This document shows, piece after piece, positions 10,917 to 21,138 of a stretch of DNA of 64,000 nt. The stretch covers positions 2,170,001-2,234,000 of the forward strand of contig NZ_CP151275.1 in NCBI RefSeq assembly GCF_038235435.1. The letters run 5' to 3'. The translations under genes were made by a program, and so were the position numbers. The notes under the pieces were generated by a model. It searched no databases and was not told where the DNA came from. It saw nothing but the letters and a program-made list of their open reading frames with translations. Source of the stretch: Niveibacterium sp. SC-1. Lineage in GTDB: Bacteria > Pseudomonadota > Gammaproteobacteria > Burkholderiales > Rhodocyclaceae. The stretch's first letter is position 1; every line of letters begins with the position of its first letter.

Positions 10917-11912
10917 ATGATGAAGGAGATCGTGTTGGCAGAAATGAGGAGGAACGAGAGTTGGTGCTCGCTCGTTCGAGTTTTCTCGATGCTGATGGTC
11001 GTCGCGTTGCATTCCTCTGGACTGTGGTTGACCGGCAGCGATGTCACGTCTGCGAACTGGCGATTCGCAAATGCAATCAATTCGGCGTGCCGGCCGGCCG
11101 TGCCGTTTTTCTTCATGTTGAGCGGGTATCTAATCTGTCGCGGAGCGTCAATGCCGTTCGCGGTTTACGCACGTAAGCGCTTGTGGCGCATCGGACCGGC
11201 ATTTCTACTCGCTACTGGATTGGCGCTCAGTTATCGTGCTGCCACCGGTGAGCACCTCGGTGTGTCTGTGCTGTGGTCATGGATCACCACGCCGCAGTTC
11301 TATCATTTGTGGTTCTTTTATCCGCTCGCTTTCGTGTACGTGGGGTTGTGGCTGTTGCGCCCGACAGCTTCTGCCGAGCCTGTGCCGGGCATCTTTGTTT
11401 GCTTCGCACTGATTTGCATCCTTGATTGGCGCGGTGAGTCGTTTGCAGCTTTCTTGCTTTACGCATTCGCGGGGTATTTCATCGCCGCCACGGCCCGATC
11501 TCGGCAGATGTCGGTTCTTGCCACCTTAGCGGGCGTGGTCATGCTGATGTGGGTGTACGTCGCCACTGCGAGGGTGTCGGCCGCAGCAGGACACCTCGAT
11601 CAGCAGTGGTACCGCTACACGTCGCTTCCAGTAGTTGCGGCCTCTTTCCTGCTCTTCTTTGCTATGCGGCACCTACTCGATGAGATTCGAATCCCCCGCG
11701 TGGTTGAACGGGCATCGGCGGCGTCGCTATTGGTCTACTGCGGACACCCCTTCATCATTGATGCGATAAGTCGCCGGTTCCCGGCTCTTGTGCCTGAGAT
11801 TGGCGCGCCTACTGGGATCGCCTTGCTGGTCGTCGTATGCGCAGGTACGCCTATTTTGGTTCACCGATCATGGCGGCTGTTCGATATTTTTAAACTCTTT
11901 GTTCGTGCCTGA
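10917..11912 (+). CDS. Membrane acyltransferase, acyltransferase-3 (OafA/WecH-like) family
   Basis: This 331-residue protein has about ten hydrophobic membrane segments. Its start RNESWCSLVRVFSMLMVVALHSSG carries the conserved family histidine in the first segment (VALH), followed by FFFMLSGYL and YARKRLWRIGPAFLLA. Such proteins usually transfer acetyl or other acyl groups to surface glycans. The start is uncertain: ATG 10917 gives the longest product, but AAGGAG at 10923-10928 points to GTG 10932, TTG 10935 or ATG 10944. Its codon use is AT-richer than that of its neighbours and it lies inside the guaA island, so it is probably acquired. The substrate is unknown. Confidence 0.82.
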   Translation: MMKEIVLAEMRRNESWCSLVRVFSMLMVVALHSSGLWLTGSDVTSANWRFANAINSACRPAVPFFFMLSGYLICRGASMPFAVYARKRLWRIGPAFLLATGLALSYRAATGEHLGVSVLWSWITTPQFYHLWFFYPLAFVYVGLWLLRPTASAEPVPGIFVCFALICILDWRGESFAAFLLYAFAGYFIAATARSRQMSVLATLAGVVMLMWVYVATARVSAAAGHLDQQWYRYTSLPVVAASFLLFFAMRHLLDEIRIPRVVERASAASLLVYCGHPFIIDAISRRFPALVPEIGAPTGIALLVVVCAGTPILVHRSWRLFDIFKLFVRA

Positions 11913-12149
11913 GTTCAGCACCGCCAAACTATCGTTTGTAGCTGCACCTAAACCACCAGCGTACGGCCTGAAGAGACCTAAACCAGGGTAAGTTGAAAAC
12001 ACCACCTCCGTTAACGGCGTGGCTCCAATCGCCACCATGTATGGTCCGGATCGCCATTTCCTGATTGACTGTAGCCTTGACTGTGTCTGTCGCTGGGGCG
12101 GTCGAGCAGCGCCTGGTATCCGTGTACTCGGCGGTTTCCATGCTCAAGG

Positions 12150-12390
12150 TTCGTGTACGAAATCGACGGCAGGCTGATCGAAAGTCGCTACGAGATCGAA
12201 AAGCGGGTCGAATGGCAGCGCACGCTACAACTGGGCTCCCATGGGCCAGCAGTTCGTGGTGATCGGGACGCCGGAAGGGCGGCGAGGCATGCGCCATGCA
12301 CTGGACACTCGTGCCGCCTGGATGGATAGCTCGGCCCAGTTCGTGCGCAAGTACCAGGGGGCGGGGACTTGTTCTGAGAGGGCTCTCTGA
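12150..12390 (+). pseudogene. Frameshifted remnant of an unrecognised gene
   Basis: One frame reads VYEIDGRLIESRYEIEKRVEW (split here as VYEIDGRLIESRYE and IEKRVEW) from about 12151. A different frame then continues MGQQFVVIGTPEGRRG and HALDTRAAWMDSSAQFVRKY from about 12241 to a stop at 12390. Both look like real protein rather than antisense noise, and joining them needs one frameshift near 12230. I do not recognise the family. It has no plausible start upstream and is very likely inactive. Confidence 0.3.
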
Positions 12391-12649
12391 ACTTGCGTGA
12401 CCGAATTTAATGGATGAGGGGCCGACGGTCACGTCCTTTCTTCCCCGGTCGAGCTCCCGCAATTTGCTTTGCGATTACCAAGTGAAAATGGGGAGTGTCG
12501 ACGCGACTATCTGCCCAGAGCCGGCGCTTTACGGCCCTTGTCGCGTTAATGGCGCTTCGGACCGAGGTTGGCGGTAAATTTGACGGTATAAAAATGAGAA
12601 TCTATAAAAACATCTATTTTTACGGCGTTTTTGAATCCAGTTGATAATT

Positions 12650-12662
12650 GAGTGGGAATAAT
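12650..12662 (+). repeat. Candidate att repeat, distal copy
   Basis: GAGTGGGAATAAT repeats the guaA 3' end (10657-10669) with 11 of 13 identities. It lies in an otherwise AT-rich, non-coding stretch, immediately before the 2'-5' RNA ligase-like gene, and marks the probable outer edge of the inserted segment. Confidence 0.6.
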
Positions 12663-12677
12663 CGGAGCGTACCGACA

Positions 12678-13268
12678 ATGCGCAAGGCGGGTTCATCTTC
12701 GCAGCAGCTATCGCTGGACGGTTTCGAACCGCCGAAGCCGACGGATAACCTCTTCTTTGCCTTGCTTCCCGACGAGGCCGCCGCGCAGCGGCTCGTCGCG
12801 CTCGGCGAGTCGCTGCGCCAGTCGCGCCGGCTCTCCGGCAAACTGCAGTCGGAACGCCTGCATGTTTCCTTGATCGGTTTCAAGCCGATATACAGCTGGA
12901 GCCCGGAGAAGGCCAGTCTGGCCGAAAAGATGGGCGATGCGGCGCGGTTCCCGTCCTTCGAGGTCCGTTTCGATCGCGCCCTGAGCTTCGGTGGCCGCTC
13001 GACCGGCAGCAGTCGGCCGACGCCCTACGTGCTGCGCGCAGCAGAAGGCAACCCCGGTGTCGTCGGTCTGTCTTATGTGCTGGCGGGAGGGGCGGCGCAG
13101 GGCCCCGTGACACCCCACCTTACGCTGCTCTACGACGAACGGATCGTTGCGGAGCACGAGATCGAGCCGGTCGGGTGGCGGGCGCGCGAGTTTGCGTTGG
13201 TGCGCAACCGGCTTGGTACCGGACTGCCATACGAGGTCCTCAAGCGCTGGCCCTTGATCGGCGCCTGA
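12678..13268 (+). CDS. 2'-5' RNA ligase family protein
   Basis: This 196-residue protein belongs to the 2H phosphoesterase superfamily. The two catalytic H-x-T/S-x motifs are visible as LHVSLIGF (around residue 67) and PHLTLLYD (around residue 151). Family members (ThpR/LigT) cleave or form 2'-5' RNA or cyclic phosphodiester links; the physiological substrate in bacteria is uncertain. ATG 12678 has CGGAG ten bases upstream. A TTG at 12648 would overlap the att-like repeat and I consider it unlikely. The gene marks the return to core-genome composition. Confidence 0.85.
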   Translation: MRKAGSSSQQLSLDGFEPPKPTDNLFFALLPDEAAAQRLVALGESLRQSRRLSGKLQSERLHVSLIGFKPIYSWSPEKASLAEKMGDAARFPSFEVRFDRALSFGGRSTGSSRPTPYVLRAAEGNPGVVGLSYVLAGGAAQGPVTPHLTLLYDERIVAEHEIEPVGWRAREFALVRNRLGTGLPYEVLKRWPLIGA

Positions 13269-14920
<1,652 letters not shown>

Positions 14921-14926
14921 AGCGCT

Positions 14927-15691
14927 TTAGCTCCGCTGCACGAGGGACCAGGTTTCCGCACGCTCGCCGGTGATGCGAGCCTGGGCGTCGAAGCTACGCT
15001 CGCGCAGGCTTCCCTCGTGCTTGTTGAGCAACAGCACGCTGGAAGCGCGCGTGCCGTAGTGCGGGCTGCGGATGAAGGCGGACGAAAGCAGGCGCTCCCA
15101 TTCCAGCCCCACGCCGGTGTCGGGCAGTTCCGCGTCGGTGGCGCGAGTCGTGTCGGCCAGCAGATCGAGCAGCGGGTTGGTGTCGGGCAGGGCCGTCAAG
15201 GTTTCAGCAAGGGCGTCGCGTCCGCGCGCGAGCTTCGGCCAGGGTGTATTGAGGTGCGCGTTAGAAAGGCCGTGGATGCCCGGTGTGACCGGTTCCAGTT
15301 GCTTCTTCAGGCTGCCCAGTACCCAGGCCTCATCCGGTGAGCCGCACAGCAGGTTGAAGCCGTTGTAGCGATGCGCCTCGGCTGCGACTTCCCCAAGGTA
15401 GATCTGCGGCCCCATGCTGCCTTGCAGGTAGTCGAGCACCAGCCGGCCGCGGCTGGGCGCATCGCGTAGCTCGCGACGCGGATCGCGGTAGTTGGTGAGG
15501 GCGGCGAACCGGCCGTCAGGGGTGACACCCATCCAGGTCCCGCCGCCAACTTCGTCGCGCCCGGCGAGCACTTGCCCGCCCGCCCACCAATGCAGCGGCG
15601 TCGTCGCGCGTGCATGGAACTCATCGCGGTTGCCTGCCAGCACCAGCGGCCAGCGCGGATGTGTCTTCCAGGCAAAGAGGATGAGGCACAT
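14927..15691 (-). CDS. NRDE/TANGO2 family protein
   Basis: This 254-residue protein starts MCLILFAWKTHPRWPLVLAG and carries the NRDE motif at residues 21-24, followed by WWAGGQVLAGRDEVGGGTW and LTNYRDP. These are hallmarks of the NRDE family, whose eukaryotic member is TANGO2. The Cys at position 2 is conserved and suggests an N-terminal nucleophile fold. Function in bacteria is not established. It is convergent with the transpeptidase gene and follows DUF4936 by 16 bases. Confidence 0.9.
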   Translation of the reverse strand: MCLILFAWKTHPRWPLVLAGNRDEFHARATTPLHWWAGGQVLAGRDEVGGGTWMGVTPDGRFAALTNYRDPRRELRDAPSRGRLVLDYLQGSMGPQIYLGEVAAEAHRYNGFNLLCGSPDEAWVLGSLKKQLEPVTPGIHGLSNAHLNTPWPKLARGRDALAETLTALPDTNPLLDLLADTTRATDAELPDTGVGLEWERLLSSAFIRSPHYGTRASSVLLLNKHEGSLRERSFDAQARITGERAETWSLVQRS

Positions 15692-15707
15692 GGTCTGTGG
15701 CGTGCGC

Positions 15708-16019
15708 TCAGCGCACGAAGCGCTCGATGTGGCGCGGTGCCTGCGGGTCGATGAAGGCGGCGAACGTCGGTGTGCGCCAGGCGGCATCGAGCGCGGCCAG
15801 CGCGGCGGCGGGGTCCGCCACCTCGTCCAGCACTTCCATCCAGGTGCTGGCGTCCTCGCTCCGGCGCAGTAGCTGGAATCGCGCGCAGTGCGGTGCGATC
15901 AGGCGCTCCAGGGTTGCACGCGCTGCGCGTATCGAAGTGTCGTTCGCGGCTTCGGGGCGGACCCGGTAATACACGTAGAGCGAAACCGGCGCGGACGCGC
16001 CGGCGGGTTCCTCGCTCAA
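15708..16019 (-). CDS. DUF4936 family protein
   Basis: This is a short protein (103 residues) with VSLYVYYRVRPEAA near its start and STWMEVLDEVADP in the middle, matching the DUF4936 family, which is common in betaproteobacteria. It resembles small dimeric alpha-beta-barrel proteins, but no activity is known. The start appears to be TTG at 16019, overlapping the ygfZ stop; no other start codon is close. ygfZ, this gene and the NRDE gene form one transcription unit. Confidence 0.78.
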   Translation of the reverse strand: MSEEPAGASAPVSLYVYYRVRPEAANDTSIRAARATLERLIAPHCARFQLLRRSEDASTWMEVLDEVADPAAALAALDAAWRTPTFAAFIDPQAPRHIERFVR

Positions 16020-17050
16020 GAGACGGTGTAGGGTAGGGCACCGAAGCTCAGGCGCTCGCCCGCGAGACTGCCAAGATGCACGTCATCCCCCTCGCGGCTG
16101 GAGGTCTGAATCACAGCCAGCAACTCGCTACCCGACTCGGGCGCAGGCGCTGACATCAAGACTTTGCCGATTGATTGTTCGCCGAAGTCCGGGCTGTACA
16201 GGTCAGTGCCCGGCGCAGGCGCATCCCCGTCGATGCGGGCGCGATACATCCGCTTCTTGAGCTTGCCCAGGTACTGCGTACGCGCCACGATTTCCTGCCC
16301 GGGGTAGCAGCCCTTCTTGAAGTTCACCCCGCCGATCAGTTCGAAGTTCAGCATCTGCGCCACGAATTCGTCCTGTGTCGCAGCCGTGATCAGGGGAATA
16401 CCTTGCTGGATGTCGAGCCAGTGCCACGCGGCTGTGCCTGCAGGCTTGGCACCTGCGGCTTCGAGCTTGCGCCACAGCTCGGGGCAGGCCGCGTGCGTCG
16501 TCGCGAGCATCACGCGCGCGCCGTCGAGGCGGATCACACGGATCTGTTCGCCACTCACATTCATCGTCTCCGGCGGCAGCTTGAGTCCCAGGTGGTCGAG
16601 CAAATGCGCGACGTTGGGGCCCGCGAGCCCGATCATTGCGATGTCCGCCGAAGCGTCCGAGAGCACCGCCTTGGAGCGCAGGACGTACATCGAAAGCTTG
16701 CGCTGGATCGCTGGGGCGATATCGGCCGACAGTTGCAGGATGTAGTCCGAAGTTTCGCGCCAGATGACCAGGCTCGCGAGCATCCGGCCCTTGGGCGTGT
16801 TGAAGCTGCCGCGCTGCGCGTGATGGACCTGTAGCGTCTTCACGTCGCTGGAGAACAGGTTGTGCAGGAAGGACGCCGCGTCCTCGCCGCGGGTGCGGAT
16901 CAAGCCCAGATGCGTGAGCGGCACCATCACTGTCTCGCGTGCCGCGCTGACGACTTCGGCACGTTCGTCGCCGAAGCTCAGGGCACCAGGCGTCGCTTCC
17001 GAGAAGCGGGCGCCGACTTGATCGAGGTGAAGCAGCCAGGGTGATTGCAT
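16016..17050 (-). CDS. ygfZ: Folate-binding protein YgfZ (GcvT-like)
   Basis: YgfZ helps make or repair certain Fe-S enzymes and binds tetrahydrofolate. The 344-residue product has the diagnostic K-G-C-Y-x-G-Q-E motif with C248 (FKKGCYPGQEIVARTQY) and the overall layout of the glycine-cleavage T-protein fold. The start MQSPWLLHLDQVGARF is reasonable, and the length is normal. It is divergent from mltG, the usual arrangement in this class. Confidence 0.93.
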   Translation of the reverse strand: MQSPWLLHLDQVGARFSEATPGALSFGDERAEVVSAARETVMVPLTHLGLIRTRGEDAASFLHNLFSSDVKTLQVHHAQRGSFNTPKGRMLASLVIWRETSDYILQLSADIAPAIQRKLSMYVLRSKAVLSDASADIAMIGLAGPNVAHLLDHLGLKLPPETMNVSGEQIRVIRLDGARVMLATTHAACPELWRKLEAAGAKPAGTAAWHWLDIQQGIPLITAATQDEFVAQMLNFELIGGVNFKKGCYPGQEIVARTQYLGKLKKRMYRARIDGDAPAPGTDLYSPDFGEQSIGKVLMSAPAPESGSELLAVIQTSSREGDDVHLGSLAGERLSFGALPYTVS

Positions 17051-17088
17051 CGCGTTTCCTGCATGGGTGAAGCCGTAGAAGCTTCAGC

Positions 17089-17130
17089 TATTATACGAGC
17101 CCGAATCGAGGCGCCCTGTGATGGGCGCCT
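17089..17130. promoter_or_regulatory. Bidirectional -10 region and leader hairpin between ygfZ and mltG
   Basis: TATTATA at 17089-17095 gives a -10 box in both directions: TATAAT on the minus strand for ygfZ, TATTAT on the plus strand for mltG. No convincing -35 is seen on either side. An 8-bp hairpin (AGGCGCCC / GGGCGCCT, 17109-17130) would lie in the mltG leader. Confidence 0.45.
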
Positions 17131-17169
17131 TACCGTTTTCGTCTGCACGCCAGTGCAAACGTTCCCTCG

Positions 17170-18171
17170 ATGCGCAGGCTAATCTCCAGATTACTTCTCG
17201 TTCTGATCATCGCTGCGCTGCTGATCGGAATCGTTCTCACGTGGATGCTGCATGCGCCCGTGAACATGGTGCGCTCTCCGCTCGAAGTGGAGGTGCCCGC
17301 GGGCAGCAGCATGCGACAAGCGGCACGACAGGTTGCGGCTGCCGGCATCGAGGTGTCGCCGATCCTGCTTGAAGTGCTCGCACGCGCAAGCGGTCAGGCG
17401 CACCGCGTCAAGGCCGGCAGCTATGAGTTCGTCGCGGGTGCCAATACGCTGGAGATCCTCGACAAGTTGGTGCGGGGCGACGCCACACAAGGGGAGTTCG
17501 CGCTGATCGAGGGCTGGACCTTCCAGCGCATGCGCGCGGAGATTGCGAAGCTCTCCGGGCTCAAGCAGGAGGCGCCAACGCTCAGCGACGCAGAACTGCT
17601 GTCGCGCATCGGTGCGAAGGATGGCAACGCCGAAGGCCTGTTTTTTCCCGACACCTATTTCTACGCGACGGGCGGCAGCGACCTTGCCTTGTACCGACGG
17701 GCCTACCTGGCCATGCAACGGCGGCTTGCCGAGGCCTGGGCCGCGCGCGATGCCAGTGTGCCGCTGGCCTCGCCCTATGAAGCGTTGATCATGGCCTCGC
17801 TGGTCGAGAAGGAAACCGGCGTCGAGAGCGACCGCCCCAACGTGGCCTCGGTGTTCTACAACCGCTTGTCGATCAACATGCCCTTGCAGACCGACCCATC
17901 GGTGATCTACGGCATGGGCGAGCGTTTCGATGGCAATCTGCGTCGCGCCGATCTCACAACGGATACGCCGTACAACACCTATACGCGTCGTGGTTTTCCG
18001 CCGACGCCGATCGCCATGCCCGGGCCGGCGGCACTGCGTGCGGTGCTCAATCCGCCGCGCACCAACTATCTGTACTTCGTGGCGCGCGGAGACGGCTCGA
18101 GCGAGTTCTCGCGAAATCTGGAAGAGCACAATCGCGCTGTGGCGCGCTATCAGAAACGGGGGCGCAAATGA
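17170..18171 (+). CDS. mltG: Endolytic transglycosylase MltG
   Basis: MltG cuts nascent peptidoglycan strands at the inner membrane and sets glycan length. The 333-residue protein has one N-terminal membrane segment ([16 protein letters not shown]), a LysM-like region with VKAGSYEF, and the YceG catalytic domain. The conserved EKETG motif holds the catalytic Glu at about residue 213, followed by [18 protein letters not shown]. It overlaps tmk by four bases; mltG-tmk-holB-pilZ-tatD is a standard order. Confidence 0.95.
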   Translation: MRRLISRLLLVLIIAALLIGIVLTWMLHAPVNMVRSPLEVEVPAGSSMRQAARQVAAAGIEVSPILLEVLARASGQAHRVKAGSYEFVAGANTLEILDKLVRGDATQGEFALIEGWTFQRMRAEIAKLSGLKQEAPTLSDAELLSRIGAKDGNAEGLFFPDTYFYATGGSDLALYRRAYLAMQRRLAEAWAARDASVPLASPYEALIMASLVEKETGVESDRPNVASVFYNRLSINMPLQTDPSVIYGMGERFDGNLRRADLTTDTPYNTYTRRGFPPTPIAMPGPAALRAVLNPPRTNYLYFVARGDGSSEFSRNLEEHNRAVARYQKRGRK

Positions 18172-18800
18172 GTGCGCGGAGTGTGCGTGCAGGGTTCATC
18201 ACCTTCGAAGGCATCGATGGCGCGGGCAAGAGCACGCAGATCGCCCATACCGTGAGCCTCCTCGAGCAACGGGGCTGCGCAGTGCTGCAGACGCGAGAAC
18301 CGGGCGGCACGCCATTGGGCGAACGACTGCGTGCGCTGGTGCTGCATGAGCCGATGCATCTGGAGACCGAGGCCTTGCTGATGTTTGCGGCGCGTCGCGA
18401 ACATCTGGCCGAGCGCATCGAACCGGCCCTGCAGGAGGGTCGCTGGGTTGTCTGCGATCGTTTCACGGACGCCACCTACGCCTACCAGGTGGGCGGACGC
18501 GGGCTTGCGGCCGAAAAGCTCGTGACTCTGGAGCAATGGGTGCATCCGGGGCGCCAACCGGATCTGACCTTCCTCTTTGATCTTGATCCGGCGATCGCGG
18601 CCGCACGCATGGCGGCAAGCCGTGCCGAGGGCGACCGCTTCGAGCGGGAGCAGGCCGTGTTTTTCGAACGCGTGCGCGCGGCCTACCTCGAACGCGCGCG
18701 GCAATGCGCGACGCGCTTCCATGTGATCGACGCCACGGCCTCACCCGAGGCGATATCGCACGAAATCGGCGACGTGCTCGCAGCACGCTTCTTCTCATGA
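18168..18800 (+). CDS. tmk: Thymidylate kinase
   Basis: Tmk phosphorylates dTMP to dTDP. The 210-residue protein has the P-loop [11 protein letters not shown], the [14 protein letters not shown] substrate motif and the [15 protein letters not shown][YF] segment. The lid region near residues 145-160 is present. Start ATG 18168 overlaps the mltG stop and the stop overlaps the holB start. Confidence 0.96.
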   Translation: MSARSVRAGFITFEGIDGAGKSTQIAHTVSLLEQRGCAVLQTREPGGTPLGERLRALVLHEPMHLETEALLMFAARREHLAERIEPALQEGRWVVCDRFTDATYAYQVGGRGLAAEKLVTLEQWVHPGRQPDLTFLFDLDPAIAAARMAASRAEGDRFEREQAVFFERVRAAYLERARQCATRFHVIDATASPEAISHEIGDVLAARFFS

Positions 18801-19843
18801 TCCTGCCGTGGCACGAAGCGCTCTGGCGGCGCCTGCAAGCGAGCGGCGAGCGCGCGCACCATGCATTGCTGCTTGCCGGCCCCGCGGGTGGCGGCAAGCG
18901 CCTCTTCGCCGAGGCCGCTGCCGCGGCGCGTCTGTGCGATCGGCCGGATTCAACCGGCAAGGCCTGCGGAGCCTGTGAGTCCTGCACCTGGCTGGCTGCC
19001 GGCACGCATCCGGACTTCTTCCGCGTCGTGCCCGAAGCCGACGAGGCCAACGAGGACGCCGATGCTGATAAAGACACCGCCAAGTCGCGCCAGATCCGGG
19101 TGGACCAGGTGCGTCGCCTGCAGGAATCGCTCGAGAAAAAGGGCCACCGCGGTGGGCGACGTGCCGTGCTCGTTGATCCCGCAGAGGCCATGAACGTGAT
19201 CACCGCGAACGGCCTGCTCAAGCTGCTGGAGGAACCCCCGGCGGGCGTGCTCTTCCTGCTGGTGAGTGGCGCGATCGACCGTCTTCTGCCTACCCTCCTG
19301 AGTCGTTGCCAGCGTTGGGATTTCACCGCGCCGGAAGCCGCGGACGCCCTGGGCTGGTTGAAGTCCGAAGGCGTGCCCCAGCCTGATACCTGGCTGGCCT
19401 TTGCCGGCGGCATGCCGCTTGCCGCGCGAGAGGCTGCACAAGGGCCGCTTGCCGCGCTGCGCCAGCGCTTCGTGCGCGACATGGCAAGTCTTTCCAGCAA
19501 GGATCCGCTCAGCCTTGCCGCGGAATGGGATCAGTGGTTGCGCAGCAAGGACGCGCAGTCCGCCGGGCTGGACATGCCGCGACTGGCGGACTGGATGCTG
19601 CGCTGGCAGGCCGACCTGGCCGCCCGCATGCAGTCCGGCGTGCCGCGCTTCTTTCCCGATGCGCGCGCCGAGTTCGAGAGCCTGCATGGCCGCGTGAGCG
19701 CCCGCGCGGCGCTCGCTTGTTACAATGACGGCCTCAAGTTAAAACAAGTGGCGGCGCATCCGCTCAACGCCCGGCTGCTGCTCGAAGACAGCCTGCTGCG
19801 CTACAGTCGCCACATCGCGCCCACACGCGTCCCAGGGAGGTAA
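18797..19843 (+). CDS. holB: DNA polymerase III subunit delta prime
   Basis: HolB is part of the clamp loader. The 348-residue product begins [20 protein letters not shown]. It has a P-loop-like GPAGGGKR, four cysteines typical of the zinc module (CGACESC plus an upstream Cys) and the sensor region LLEEPPAG. E. coli delta-prime does not hydrolyse ATP despite the AAA+ fold. The frame is open upstream within tmk, but ATG 18797 gives the correct N terminus and overlaps the tmk stop. Confidence 0.95.
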   Translation: MILPWHEALWRRLQASGERAHHALLLAGPAGGGKRLFAEAAAAARLCDRPDSTGKACGACESCTWLAAGTHPDFFRVVPEADEANEDADADKDTAKSRQIRVDQVRRLQESLEKKGHRGGRRAVLVDPAEAMNVITANGLLKLLEEPPAGVLFLLVSGAIDRLLPTLLSRCQRWDFTAPEAADALGWLKSEGVPQPDTWLAFAGGMPLAAREAAQGPLAALRQRFVRDMASLSSKDPLSLAAEWDQWLRSKDAQSAGLDMPRLADWMLRWQADLAARMQSGVPRFFPDARAEFESLHGRVSARAALACYNDGLKLKQVAAHPLNARLLLEDSLLRYSRHIAPTRVPGR

Positions 19844-19846
19844 GCC

Positions 19847-20212
19847 ATGTCGACGTCGCCCGCTGCCGGCATTGCTCGCCCGGCGGTTCTGTCTCTCAGC
19901 ATCAATTCGAAGTCGGCGCTGTTCGCGGCCTTCATGCCCTTCATCAAGAACGGTGGGCTCTTCATCCCGACCAACAAGGGCTACAACCTGGGCGACGAGG
20001 TCTTCATGCTGCTGCAGCTGATGGACGACCCCGCCAAGCTGCCGGTGAAAGGGCGGGTCGTCTGGGTAACGCCGCCCAATGCGCAGGCGGGCCGCACGCA
20101 AGGCGTAGGTGTGCAGTTCACCGACGACGAGGCGGGCCAGCAGGTACGCGTGAAGATCGAGCAGATCCTCGGCGCGCATATCGGCTCCAATCGTCCGACG
20201 CATACGATCTAG
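19847..20212 (+). CDS. PilZ domain protein
   Basis: This 121-residue PilZ protein has the pattern LSLSINSKSALFAAFMPFIKN (here given as SINSKSALFAAFMPF), then GGLFIPT, GDEVFMLLQL, GRVVWVTP and GVGVQF. It lacks the RxxxR c-di-GMP signature at its N terminus, so it resembles the type IV pilus PilZ (PilZ proper), which does not bind the nucleotide. The position between holB and tatD is the classical one for that pilus assembly gene. It starts three bases after holB. Confidence 0.9.
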   Translation: MSTSPAAGIARPAVLSLSINSKSALFAAFMPFIKNGGLFIPTNKGYNLGDEVFMLLQLMDDPAKLPVKGRVVWVTPPNAQAGRTQGVGVQFTDDEAGQQVRVKIEQILGAHIGSNRPTHTI

Positions 20213-20271
20213 TTCTTCGATCCGATCTTTACGGCGCTGGCGTTCGCCGGCGCCTTGCGGAATCTCTGCGC

Positions 20272-21045
20272 ATGTTTGTCGACTCCCACTGCCACATCGA
20301 TTTCGGCGAGCTGGCCGAGCAGGGCGAGGCCTTGTTCGCACGCATGGCCGAAGCCCAGGTTTCCCACGCGCTGTGCGCGGCGGTGAGCCTGGAGCGCTTT
20401 CCGGGCGTGCTGGCGCTCGCGCAGTCGCGGCCGAACGTTTTCTGTTCGGTGGGCGTGCATCCCGAGCACACCGAGGGCGAGGATCCCGAGGCCGAGCGGC
20501 TGGTCGCGCTGGCCGCGCAGGACAAGGTCGTGGCGATCGGTGAAACCGGGCTCGACTACTACTGGCACAAGGACCAGCCCGAATGGCAGCGTGAGCGTTT
20601 CCGCCAGCACATCCGGGCCTCGCGCGAGACCGGCAAGCCGTTGATCGTGCATACCCGCGATGCGGCGGCGGACACGGTGCGGCTGCTGCAGGAGGAGGGG
20701 GCAGACGCCGCAGGCGGCGTGATGCACTGCTTCACGGAAACCTGGGAAGTGGCCGAGGCCGCCATGGCGCTGGGCTTCTACATCTCTTTCTCAGGCATCG
20801 TCACGTTCAAGAACGCGGCCCAGATCAAGGATGTGGCGACCCGCATGCCGCTGGAACGCATGCTGATCGAGACGGATTCGCCGTATCTCGCACCCGTGCC
20901 GTATCGCGGCAAACTCAACCAGCCCGCGTACGTGCCGCATGTGGCGCAGGAAATCGCGCGGCTGCGGGGTTCGACGGTCGAGGAGATCGCGGCGGTCACG
21001 ACGGAGAACTTCTTCAAGCTGTTCCGCCACGCCACGCCGCATTGA
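20272..21045 (+). CDS. TatD-family metal-dependent hydrolase (YcfH type)
   Basis: This is a 257-residue TIM-barrel hydrolase of the TatD DNase family. The metal ligands H6 and H8 are in VDSHCHID, followed by AIGETGLDYYW (Glu ligand), LIVHTRDA, GVMHCFTETWEVA and LIETDSPYLAP. Members show DNase or D-aminoacyl-tRNA deacylase activity. The holB-pilZ-ycfH linkage is typical. There are 59 bases between the PilZ stop and this start, without a clear promoter. Confidence 0.93.
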   Translation: MFVDSHCHIDFGELAEQGEALFARMAEAQVSHALCAAVSLERFPGVLALAQSRPNVFCSVGVHPEHTEGEDPEAERLVALAAQDKVVAIGETGLDYYWHKDQPEWQRERFRQHIRASRETGKPLIVHTRDAAADTVRLLQEEGADAAGGVMHCFTETWEVAEAAMALGFYISFSGIVTFKNAAQIKDVATRMPLERMLIETDSPYLAPVPYRGKLNQPAYVPHVAQEIARLRGSTVEEIAAVTTENFFKLFRHATPH

Positions 21046-21067
21046 TCTGCGGGCGGCGGAATCTTGT

Positions 21068-21087
21068 GCAGGCGCTCCGACGCCTGC
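21068..21087. terminator. Hairpin between convergent tatD-family gene and rhlE
   Basis: GCAGGCG (21068-21074) and CGCCTGC (21081-21087) form a 7-bp stem with loop CTCCGA in the 93-base convergent gap. There is no T-tract. Confidence 0.4.
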
Positions 21088-21138
21088 CTTGAGCATCGCT
21101 CAGTGCGTCGCGGGCTTCTGCCGCGACGCTTCGCGCGT

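Larger units (their letters stand above)
10657..12662. mobile_element. Putative remnant of a genomic island integrated at the guaA 3' end
   Basis: The segment lies between two near-identical sequences: GAGTGGGAGTGAT at the end of guaA (10657-10669) and GAGTGGGAATAAT at 12650-12662. The first eight bases are identical and 11 of 13 match overall. The 3' end of guaA is a known insertion hotspot for islands carried by tyrosine recombinases, which regenerate this end. The interior is AT-richer than its surroundings and holds one intact gene (acyltransferase) plus broken sequence. No integrase gene is visible, so if this is an island it has decayed and cannot move by itself. Confidence 0.55.
11913..12677. 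other. Degenerate accessory region without an intact gene
   Basis: No intact gene is seen in these 765 bases. They contain a 10-bp direct repeat (ACCTAAACCA at 11946 and 11976) and a stretch (about 12150-12390) with protein-like sequence in two different frames. An AT-rich tract at 12585-12650 follows, with a TAAAAA/TTTTTA inverted repeat, just before the second guaA-end repeat. Frames on the minus strand across 11929-12462 are rich in Arg, Ser and Pro and look like chance. The region reads as island debris. Confidence 0.55.

Noticed and set aside
11929..12462. Minus-strand frame of 177 residues in the island debris
   Set aside because: No start context, no hydrophobic or domain pattern, and an Arg/Ser/Pro-rich composition typical of chance.
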